Positions 1-6,527 of a DNA stretch of 10,359 bases are shown piece by piece (positions within the stretch are counted from its first letter, which is position 1; each line of letters starts with the position of its first letter). The notes beneath the pieces are model-generated. The model had not been told where the DNA came from. It searched no databases and was given only the letters and a program-made list of their open reading frames with translations. Where the stretch lies: assembly GCA_045658645.1 (NCBI GenBank), contig JAZOVJ010000036.1, positions 1 to 10,359 on the forward strand. Reading direction: 5' to 3'. Origin of the DNA: UBA1738 sp045658645 (GTDB lineage: Bacteria; Bacillota; Clostridia; UBA1381). A program made the translations under genes and the position numbers.

Positions 1-1415
1 AGATGGTCTGTATAGAAAATATAATGTATAATATCTCCAAGTCTTCCTAATACAATCGCACCACCACAGCAAAGGATTATAAGGAAGAAAAATGCAATCA
101 ATGTATATAAGTTTACATTAACACTCGATTTAACCGAAGCAGAGGATAATACTGAAATATAACTTGCACCAAGATATTCATTGTATTCCTCATTAGTTTT
201 CATCGTTGTAGTGTATAAACCATTCAAATCAGAAATAAGTCCTTTGATTTCTGTATCAATCTCTTGCTGAATTTGTGCATAGTTCTCATTGCCCAATTGG
301 GTACATGTCTGACCTGAACCACTGCAAGTACCACCGCAAGCTCCCGTACATTTTTGGTAGGTGTCGATAACATATTGACAGTACGCAGAGTCAATAATTG
401 AATGTTCCTTTTTTTCGTTGTGTTCTCTCCAACCATATATGAGTTCGTCATATGTTACGGTTTGATCTCCCGGAGCAAAAGAATCTGTCAAATTACGCTC
501 ATGCACATTATCGAGGATATACTCGTAAGTAATATTTGTATTTCCTGATTCTCTCATTTTTTCTACATAAGCATCAATAACTGCGACGGTATCTTCCACA
601 ATACTTTCTTCTTTTGTGTTTGATATATCGTTATTATCAATTCTTGTAGTATAGTCTGAAATCAGTACTGTTTTATTTTTAGTTATCTGATACTTATATA
701 TTTTTGAAAACAGTGCAGAAAGCTTAACATGTCTTATGTAGCTGAATTCATCTGCTAAATCGTTAAAAGATACCCCTGTCTTTGTTGCTCTGTAATAAGG
801 GTTCTGATCCATGCGCTGATAAAGTGTAGAGAGCGTTTCATCAATACCCGTATCTATTATTTCCACCATTTCGATGTAGTCATAGTTTTCATTTTCTATA
901 TTATCTATGACATTTTTTGCCGGAGCAACATTAACATATTTCTGACTGTATTCTGCAAAATACACATCTAATGTTTCATCAAGAATAGTTCTTGCAAAAT
1001 CTGTTCCTTCGTTATTTTTGGCAATAAAGGAAACAATATATGTACTAGGCTCGTAAACATATTCTTCGCCTTCTTCAAGCTTGGCTTCTTTTTGTGCAAC
1101 CTTATCCTCATCAGGAATCGGCGTTATTGATATTCTTGATATAAGACTATCAACTGAATAAATGCCTGTAAGTCCCATTCTATTGACAACCTTGGACATT
1201 ACTGCCGATGATTTGATTTCATTAACATCAAGCTTTGAACCTGTTGGAGTAAGGCCTTGCTCTGCTGCAGGATCATTGTAATGAATAACTTCCGATGCAA
1301 CAAATGTGTTAGAATCCTTAAGCTTAAAATTTATTGCATAAGTTGCTAAAACACAAATAACTACAATGATAGGCAGAATCTTTTTTAAATATCTCATAAT
1401 CTGAAAATTCTTCAT
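1..1415 (-). CDS. Wzz-like chain-length determinant protein, C-terminus cut by window edge
   Basis: This open frame starts at ATG 1415-1413 and runs off the left edge without a stop, giving 471 codons here. A strong Shine-Dalgarno sequence (AGGAGGG, 1422-1428) sits 6 bases upstream of the start. The protein has a basic N-terminus (MKNFQIMRYLKK), a first membrane helix at about residues 13-30, a large extracytoplasmic region, and a second helix at about 436-456, followed by a short, cut-off tail. This helix-loop-helix layout is that of polysaccharide co-polymerases (Wzz/CapA type), which set chain length or support export together with a flippase and polymerase. Family assignment rests on topology, on locus context and on similarity to the upstream neighbour: for example HYNDPAAEQG with NEI here against NYSEASQAQN with SEI there. 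No Walker motif or kinase domain is seen. Residues 356-371 hold an unusual four-cysteine cluster (CX3CX3CX6C) that the neighbour lacks. The exact role within the family is inferred. Confidence 0.8.
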   Translation of the reverse strand, partial: MKNFQIMRYLKKILPIIVVICVLATYAINFKLKDSNTFVASEVIHYNDPAAEQGLTPTGSKLDVNEIKSSAVMSKVVNRMGLTGIYSVDSLISRISITPIPDEDKVAQKEAKLEEGEEYVYEPSTYIVSFIAKNNEGTDFARTILDETLDVYFAEYSQKYVNVAPAKNVIDNIENENYDYIEMVEIIDTGIDETLSTLYQRMDQNPYYRATKTGVSFNDLADEFSYIRHVKLSALFSKIYKYQITKNKTVLISDYTTRIDNNDISNTKEESIVEDTVAVIDAYVEKMRESGNTNITYEYILDNVHERNLTDSFAPGDQTVTYDELIYGWREHNEKKEHSIIDSAYCQYVIDTYQKCTGACGGTCSGSGQTCTQLGNENYAQIQQEIDTEIKGLISDLNGLYTTTMKTNEEYNEYLGASYISVLSSASVKSSVNVNLYTLIAFFFLIILCCGGAIVLGRLGDIIHYIFYTDH

Positions 1416-1421
1416 TTTTAA

Positions 1422-1428
1422 CCCTCCT
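1422..1428 (-). promoter_or_regulatory. Strong ribosome binding site for the cut-off Wzz-like gene
   Basis: On the minus strand this reads AGGAGGG, almost a perfect anti-16S match, 6 bases before ATG 1415. It lies inside the 27-base gap after the preceding gene's stop. It fixes the start of a gene that has no stop codon in the window. Confidence 0.8.
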
Positions 1429-1442
1429 GTATAATTTTGTGT

Positions 1443-2801
1443 TTATGCTTTTGGAAACTTTTTAGAAACTGCAAAAACAAAAGCCGCAATATAAGATAAA
1501 AATGCAAATATTATAACTGTTTTCAATTCTCTAAGCAGAGAAGTTCCTGAAATGCTGACTGCTATACATTGGTTCATTCTGTAATTCGAATATTCTCTTC
1601 CTGCGTTTATGGCTTCTATTGTAAAACCATCTATACTTTCGTCTATAGATGCAATAAGTGCATCTGCTTCGGCATTTGCCGAATTATTTCCGGTTACTGC
1701 TTGCATTTTTCCTATAACGAGATTATTGTCCATTATTTCCTTCTCATTTGAAGCAACATTGTCACTGAACACAGTTGCCATAACAGAAAGTTCATCAATG
1801 CCGACTTTTGTTCTTCCCATATAATACTTTCCGCTCTCATCCCAAGTTGGAACTAGAACAACTCTTGTCATTTCCTCGGAATACATATCAATTGCCTGAT
1901 TGCAAAGGTTAAAGGAAGCATTATTCCTTTTCTTATCAAAATCTGTACTCTTATTCTGATAAGAAAGTCTGTCAATAAAGCCCGCCTTGTTTCTCGCTAT
2001 GCCGTGCTGCAGTATCAAAGATTTCAGGTTCTGATCAATTTGTGTTTCCTTAAATGTGTGAACCTTTTCTGCTATCGCATAAAATGTCGTGTTGTTTTTT
2101 GTGACAAAGCTTGGTCCTTTTTCAGCCATCCCGTAGAGATAATTTAAGACAGCGGTTGCTTCCTTATTGAAATAGCTTACAATGTCCATATATTCCATTG
2201 TGCTGTAATCAGGTTTGTCCTCTTTACTTGTAATACTGAAATTATCTGTATATTTTTCTATGTAGTAGTCTTTGTATGCACTTGTTATCAGTGTGATTAC
2301 ATTTTCTGCGTCTAAGTGGTCTGTGTCCTTTGAAGCATGATATTCCACGACAAATTCAGTAGAAATATGATAATTAGACTTATCATTTACATCGCCCTGT
2401 ATATAGGGATAAACACATAAGCAGTTTTTTAATTGTTTTACAGTTACATTTTCTAAAGCACCCATTTTTATAGCTTTTTCTACAACTTCATCACAGATTA
2501 TTTCCGACATATTATATCTCGTTCCGTTGGAATTCTGAGCCTGAGATGCTTCCGAATAATTTAGTGCTACAACAGCCGTAACAGAGTGTTTTGCCTTCAT
2601 ATGATTAATAATTCCGAACACGCCGGAAATAACAATCACAAAAATCAAAATCCGTGCACCTACCAACCGCGTGCTTTTAAATATCTTGAAAAATTCTTTT
2701 TTTGTAACGTTCTTTGAAAGAAAATATATTGTAAGTGCTGATACAACCAGTAATAGTCCTACTGCTGCAAGAAGTAATTTTTGCAAAAGCGAGGAAATCA
2801 T
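1443..2801 (-). CDS. Wzz-like membrane protein, divergent paralogue of the next gene, with an extra N-terminal helix
   Basis: The protein has 452 residues. ATG 2801 is preceded by AAAGGAG (2812-2818) at 10 bases. Predicted membrane helices lie at about residues 6-28, 47-66 and 427-445, with an extracytoplasmic region of about 360 residues between the last two. By eye it aligns along its length with the downstream Wzz-like protein: residues 80-134 match that protein's N-terminal region, residues 202-284 match its middle with almost no gaps, and residues 380-445 match the juxtamembrane part and last helix. This supports an ancient tandem duplication. Wzz-type co-polymerases have one N-terminal and one C-terminal helix, so the first helix here is extra. 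No nucleotide-binding or catalytic motif is visible. The likely role is control of chain length or export of the locus glycan, possibly as a hetero-oligomer with its neighbour (inference). A wrong start does not explain the extra helix well, because the only strong ribosome binding site is at 2801. Confidence 0.75.
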   Translation of the reverse strand: MISSLLQKLLLAAVGLLLVVSALTIYFLSKNVTKKEFFKIFKSTRLVGARILIFVIVISGVFGIINHMKAKHSVTAVVALNYSEASQAQNSNGTRYNMSEIICDEVVEKAIKMGALENVTVKQLKNCLCVYPYIQGDVNDKSNYHISTEFVVEYHASKDTDHLDAENVITLITSAYKDYYIEKYTDNFSITSKEDKPDYSTMEYMDIVSYFNKEATAVLNYLYGMAEKGPSFVTKNNTTFYAIAEKVHTFKETQIDQNLKSLILQHGIARNKAGFIDRLSYQNKSTDFDKKRNNASFNLCNQAIDMYSEEMTRVVLVPTWDESGKYYMGRTKVGIDELSVMATVFSDNVASNEKEIMDNNLVIGKMQAVTGNNSANAEADALIASIDESIDGFTIEAINAGREYSNYRMNQCIAVSISGTSLLRELKTVIIFAFLSYIAAFVFAVSKKFPKA

Positions 2802-2824
2802 TTATTATGCACTCCTTTCCGACA

Positions 2825-3796
2825 TTAAAATTTATTGATATCAACAATCACAATTTCCGGCTGATTGTTGATTCTCATAATATTTTTGTTTTCAATCCCC
2901 GAACTTATAATAAGAGGTCTTCCTTGAACCTCATATCTGCCAGCAACATAATGACCGTTTCGTTCCGGCAGCAAGCCTCCGTCATGTGTGTATAGAGGTC
3001 CAATCATCGGTATTTTAACTGTACCTCCATGGTTGTGTCCTGCCAACATCAGGTCTCCCCATGAGTCAGGAAAATATTCTTCAAACACCAATGGTTCGTG
3101 AATTGCTGTGATTTTTAAATTATTCTCATTTGAATACATATAATTATCAAAACTTTCACCTGCATATGACCAGAAAGATGATGGATTTGAAGTAAGAACT
3201 CCGTATACATCTACTTGGGTTGTTCCGACCAATATGGTGTCTGAACTGTTTTTAAGTACTTTAACACCTGAAGCTTCAAGCTTTTTTGTAAGCTCGTCTG
3301 TAAATTCTAAAAGCTTCCCCGGTTGCCTATTACTATCATTAAATCCATACTTCTTATCAAGGGATTCCTGCGTAAGAGGAATATCATAATATTTTTCTAC
3401 TTCGTTATTACCATATATGTAGTAGGAAGGTGCAACAACTGAAAGCTCTTTGCATAAGCGTATGGCTCTGCTATTTGATTCTGCTTTTGAATCAATTATA
3501 TCTCCGGTATAAATTATCAAATCAGGCTTTAATTTTTTTACTCTGCTGATTATCTTGCTATTGTCATTTCCGTACGAACAATTATGCAGGTCGGAAATTT
3601 GAATAATTCTTACCTTGTTGTTCACCTTAAGGCTGCTTACACTATAAAAAGTCTCTTTGAAGTTGCGATTCCCGATATAATTACAGCCGATTATTGCAAT
3701 AGATGCTGCTATCAAAACAAAAATCAGGCTTATTAAAAAGAGTTTCAATACCCTTATGTTTTTCTTAGTTTTTGTAGTTAATGTATATCCTTTCAT
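2825..3796 (-). CDS. Membrane-anchored, extracytoplasmic metallophosphoesterase (YkuE-like)
   Basis: The 323-residue protein has a basic N-terminus, a hydrophobic stretch at about 19-37, and then a calcineurin-like phosphoesterase domain. The metal-binding blocks are visible in order: ISDLH (D69, H71), TGDIID (D99, D102), GNNE (N130), IHEP (H233) and GHNHGG (H254, H256). The family uses a two-metal centre to cleave phosphomonoesters, phosphodiesters or lipid pyrophosphates. Block III is usually GNH(D/E), and here the histidine is replaced by Asn131. The N-terminal stretch ends in IIGC (C38), which fits a lipobox, so the protein could be a lipoprotein rather than a simple signal-anchor protein. 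The active site should face outward in either case. It lies 18 bases after the glycosyltransferase gene and 23 bases before the Wzz-like gene, which suggests a substrate in the same pathway, such as a phosphorylated lipid carrier or glycan phosphate (inference). The start at 3796 has an AAAGG sequence about 11 bases upstream. Confidence 0.85.
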   Translation of the reverse strand: MKGYTLTTKTKKNIRVLKLFLISLIFVLIAASIAIIGCNYIGNRNFKETFYSVSSLKVNNKVRIIQISDLHNCSYGNDNSKIISRVKKLKPDLIIYTGDIIDSKAESNSRAIRLCKELSVVAPSYYIYGNNEVEKYYDIPLTQESLDKKYGFNDSNRQPGKLLEFTDELTKKLEASGVKVLKNSSDTILVGTTQVDVYGVLTSNPSSFWSYAGESFDNYMYSNENNLKITAIHEPLVFEEYFPDSWGDLMLAGHNHGGTVKIPMIGPLYTHDGGLLPERNGHYVAGRYEVQGRPLIISSGIENKNIMRINNQPEIVIVDINKF

Positions 3797-3814
3797 AACA
3801 TAAGCTACCTTTCT

Positions 3815-4945
3815 TTATTTTTTTAAAACTTTTTTATATAGTTCAAAAGTGGAGTATGCAACATCATTCCAGTTGTATTTACTTAGTATAAATTCGTCAA
3901 CTCCGTTTTTGAGTTCATTCACAATTCCTTCGTCATCGCACATAGACTGCAGTTTCTCTGCCAGATCCTTTACATTGCTCTTTTTAAAGTGCATTGCTTT
4001 ATTTTCTGTAACCAATGTGTTTTCCGGAATATCAGAACATAAAACTGCATTGCCGTAAGCGAGCGCTTCTAAAAGACTCAGGGACATTCCTTCAATATCA
4101 GAAGGAAGAGTAACAACATACGCATTGCTATATATTTCACATAACACATCTCCAGTTACAAATCCTGTAAAAATAATATCAGGATTTCCGGATGCTTTTT
4201 GTTTTATCATCTCAACATATTCATCTGTATCACTTGTATCACCTGCGATAACAAGCTTTTTATTTGTTTTTATACTGTTATATGCATCAATCAGGTAGTG
4301 AACGCCTTTTTCCGCTGTAAGTCTTGAAACGATACAAATATAATCGCCTTTTGAAAGGCCGTACAATTTCGTGATTTTGTCCGCTTCTTTTTTTTCAGGT
4401 CTATCTATTCCGTTATGAATCAGTACAGTGTCACGGTTATAGGTTTTCTTAAAATACTCACGGGCAATTTCACTTAAGACAATTATTTCGTCAGCGCATT
4501 TTACCATAACACGCTCTCCGAATTTTATATAGCGAGAAGCAAATCCCTTGCCCCATTTTTCTCTTTGCCAATCAAGACCATGAACAGTGGCAACACACCG
4601 TTTCCCGAACATTTTCGGTATCCACATGGCAGCGCAAGGGCCTTCTGCATGAAAATGTACTATATCAAATTTTCCGAAAGCTGCACAAATGGCCGCGCTA
4701 AAGGATGCAACCATCGCAGAGAGACCTCTGCCGTTGATTGTCAAGGCATTTTTTAGTGTTACACCTTTATACTTTTTATCTTTTACAGTTCCGATATATT
4801 CATTTTCCACTTTATCAGACGAACGATTGTAACAAGTAACATATACGCCTTTTTCTACCAGTATCGGACATAAAGAAGTAAGTACATTTTCAATCCCGCC
4901 ACGTCTTGACGGAATAACCTTATGTCCAACCATTGCAACTTTCAT
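3815..4945 (-). CDS. GT4 family glycosyltransferase (GT-B fold)
   Basis: This is a 376-residue cytoplasmic glycosyltransferase with the two-domain GT-B layout. The N-terminal acceptor half begins MKVAMVGHKVIPSRRGGIE, with the glycine-rich RGGIE loop at 15-19, HFHAEGP at 97-103 and a VHGLD segment around 121-124. The donor half has NGID (178-181), SRLTAEKG (207-214, with R208 and K213 in the usual phosphate-binding positions) and the EX7E motif (E285, E293). GT4 enzymes are retaining transferases using nucleotide sugars. The N-terminus resembles those of rhamnosyl-type capsule transferases, but the donor cannot be read from sequence. A longer frame opens at 4990, but it overlaps the upstream gene by 29 bases and adds 15 non-conserved residues. 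The start at 4945 has AGGAG 8 bases upstream and begins directly at the first beta strand. It probably adds the second sugar to the lipid-linked unit primed by the upstream gene's product (inference). Confidence 0.9.
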   Translation of the reverse strand: MKVAMVGHKVIPSRRGGIENVLTSLCPILVEKGVYVTCYNRSSDKVENEYIGTVKDKKYKGVTLKNALTINGRGLSAMVASFSAAICAAFGKFDIVHFHAEGPCAAMWIPKMFGKRCVATVHGLDWQREKWGKGFASRYIKFGERVMVKCADEIIVLSEIAREYFKKTYNRDTVLIHNGIDRPEKKEADKITKLYGLSKGDYICIVSRLTAEKGVHYLIDAYNSIKTNKKLVIAGDTSDTDEYVEMIKQKASGNPDIIFTGFVTGDVLCEIYSNAYVVTLPSDIEGMSLSLLEALAYGNAVLCSDIPENTLVTENKAMHFKKSNVKDLAEKLQSMCDDEGIVNELKNGVDEFILSKYNWNDVAYSTFELYKKVLKK

Positions 4946-4953
4946 ATTTTTAT

Positions 4954-4958
4954 CTCCT
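4954..4958 (-). promoter_or_regulatory. Ribosome binding site that decides the GT4 start
   Basis: The minus strand reads AGGAG, 8 bases before ATG 4945 and inside the short gap after the upstream stop (4964-4962). It favours 4945 over the in-frame ATG at 4990, which would lie inside the preceding gene. Confidence 0.7.
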
Positions 4959-4961
4959 ATC

Positions 4962-5642
4962 TTATCTTCCGGTTCCGCTAAGCATAACAATAGGTGTTTT
5001 AAGCATTATGAGTAAATCTCCCGGGAAAGTTCTGTTTTGTATGTAATCAAGGTCCATTTCAACCCACTGTTCAAACGGAATATCATTTCTGTTTTTACTT
5101 ATCTGCCAGGTGCAAGTAATTCCCGGGGTAACAAGCAAACGAAGTTTTTGATAATCGGTATAATATTTAACCTCTCTCGGAAGTGGAGGTCTGGGGCCAA
5201 CCATGGTCATATCGCCTTTTAAAACATTGAAAAATTGCATCAATTCATCAAGAGATAACTTTCGAAGGATTTTTCCGACTCTTGTTATTCTCGGATCGTC
5301 TTTAATTTTAAAAACTGGTCCTTCCATTTCGTTCTTATCTTTGAGCTGTTCCAAAATCTCCTCAGCATTAAGACGCATTGTACGGAATTTATACATATAA
5401 AACTCTTTTCCATGGCGTCCCACTCTTTTTTGTTTAAAGAACGGTCCACCACTTGGATCATCAATGCATATAACAATTGCTATTATTATCATCAAAGGAA
5501 GAAAACCAATCAAAATAATAGTAGCAAAAAATATATCAAAAAGCCTTTTCTTTCGCCAGTATGACAAATATGATTTTTCAATCAAGGATTCTAATTTGAC
5601 TCTTGTTTTTTCATCAACCTTTTCACTTTCAATGTAAGGCAT
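4962..5642 (-). CDS. Initiating sugar transferase (monotopic phosphoglycosyl transferase, bacterial sugar transferase family)
   Basis: This 226-residue protein moves a sugar-1-phosphate from a UDP-sugar onto undecaprenyl phosphate, the first committed step of lipid-linked glycan assembly, at the inner membrane face. The visible order is: a basic KRLFDI entry (32-37), one hydrophobic re-entrant helix (about 38-60, with Pro49 as the likely break), FFKQKRVG (68-75), YKFRTM (84-89), the GPVFKI and DPRIT region (108-120), the catalytic Asp-Glu pair in SLDELMQFFNVLKGDM (D132, E133), VGPRPP (148-153), and a PGITCTWQ segment (173-180). It has the catalytic domain only and lacks the four-helix N-terminal domain of WcaJ/WbaP-type enzymes. 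SLDEL is followed by Met where Pro is usual. The preceding gene ends 23 bases upstream, and an AAGGA sequence lies about 8 bases before ATG 5642. The first sugar (galactose, glucose, GalNAc or a modified amino sugar) cannot be read from sequence. Confidence 0.93.
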   Translation of the reverse strand: MPYIESEKVDEKTRVKLESLIEKSYLSYWRKKRLFDIFFATIILIGFLPLMIIIAIVICIDDPSGGPFFKQKRVGRHGKEFYMYKFRTMRLNAEEILEQLKDKNEMEGPVFKIKDDPRITRVGKILRKLSLDELMQFFNVLKGDMTMVGPRPPLPREVKYYTDYQKLRLLVTPGITCTWQISKNRNDIPFEQWVEMDLDYIQNRTFPGDLLIMLKTPIVMLSGTGR

Positions 5643-5665
5643 TTTACAGTCCTTCTTTCATTCTT

Positions 5666-6526
5666 TTATTCAAACTTAAAATTTATAAGCGTTTCATATT
5701 CAATGTCGCGCCAGAGAGAAAAATAAAATTTCTTAAAATCCTGCCTTATTTCATCAATTAATTCCTCTGTGTCGTTTATTTTTCCCGGATGAAATCCAAT
5801 CTCAATATCTTTATTATGTTTTTTGGCAAGTCCTATATAATGTGGAAGCAGTTTTTTTATTCTCACCTCATTTAATTTTCCCGAAAACATCATTCCCATA
5901 AAATATGCAGTTTGTATTTTCCTTTTTTTTAGTTCCTTGCGGTTGATAAAAGCAAAGGTTTTTAACAACCATTGTTTCACAATTCCTGAGGGATTATATT
6001 CTAAATACAGTGAAGGTGAGTAAATGTACGGCAAAATCGGCTCAGCAGGAATACGCATATATTCAACATTTAAATCCTCATCTTCTATGACACGCATCAG
6101 TGTTTTAAAAACAAGCGGAATCATATGTGTGTGCTGATGACTGTCTATTGAAACAGGCAGCGTTTCACCCATAGCCTTTTTCCAGAATTTTATCTGGCTT
6201 TGTATTTCTTTATAAATTTGTTTTTCAAACTTCTTTCTTTTAGGTGATAATGAAAGGGCGAGCAAGCCTATAAAGGAATATTTAAAGTATCCGTTTTTTG
6301 ATACAAGCAAATCAACATCGTTCGGATTTGAAAGCGAGCGTCCCTCAACCAAATTGATATGTAAAGAGAGTACCGCATCTTTTCCCGATAATCGCTTTTT
6401 AAAATCCGAGATTTTACCGTTTGGCAAAATACTTATCTTATTTAAAACACCATTTCTGAAACAATTTTCTATGCGAATATTTGCACCATCGGATATACCA
6501 TAATCGTCTGCACAAAAATATATCAT
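5666..6526 (-). CDS. ChbG/HpnK (YdjC-like) family carbohydrate deacetylase
   Basis: The 286-residue protein carries the family's landmarks: ADDYG (D7, D8) at the N-terminus, LSLHINLVEG (H56), DSHQHTH (D128, H130, H132, H134), MRIP (R158) and GFHPG (H246). Asp and His residues of this kind hold the catalytic metal in this fold. Known members remove N-acetyl groups: ChbG acts on chitobiose and HpnK on acetylglucosaminyl hopanoid. There is no signal peptide, so it should act in the cytoplasm. Its place in the middle of a glycan assembly operon, directly before the initiating sugar transferase, suggests that it deacetylates an amino sugar in the lipid-linked intermediate (inference). It is coupled to the upstream gene: that gene's TAA is followed by one base and then ATG (TAATATG), with a GGGAG ribosome binding site inside the upstream coding end. 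A run of eight T on the plus strand (5923-5930) lies inside the gene, but the frame is intact. Confidence 0.88.
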   Translation of the reverse strand: MIYFCADDYGISDGANIRIENCFRNGVLNKISILPNGKISDFKKRLSGKDAVLSLHINLVEGRSLSNPNDVDLLVSKNGYFKYSFIGLLALSLSPKRKKFEKQIYKEIQSQIKFWKKAMGETLPVSIDSHQHTHMIPLVFKTLMRVIEDEDLNVEYMRIPAEPILPYIYSPSLYLEYNPSGIVKQWLLKTFAFINRKELKKRKIQTAYFMGMMFSGKLNEVRIKKLLPHYIGLAKKHNKDIEIGFHPGKINDTEELIDEIRQDFKKFYFSLWRDIEYETLINFKFE

Positions 6527-6527
6527 A

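Noticed and set aside
224..451. 75-residue open frame on the minus strand
   Set aside because: It lies wholly inside the cut-off Wzz-like gene in another frame, has no ribosome binding site that I can see, and no recognisable domain.
4946..4990. Longer start for the GT4 transferase at 4990
   Set aside because: It overlaps the upstream gene and adds 15 residues before the conserved first strand; the ATG at 4945 has AGGAG at 8 bases.
5923..5930. Run of eight T (A on the coding strand) in the deacetylase, and a similar run at 4388-4395 in the GT4 gene, as phase-variation switches
   Set aside because: Runs of this length are expected by chance in AT-rich, lysine-rich genes (Lys-Lys codons), and both frames are intact. 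Comparison of several isolates would be needed to revive the idea.
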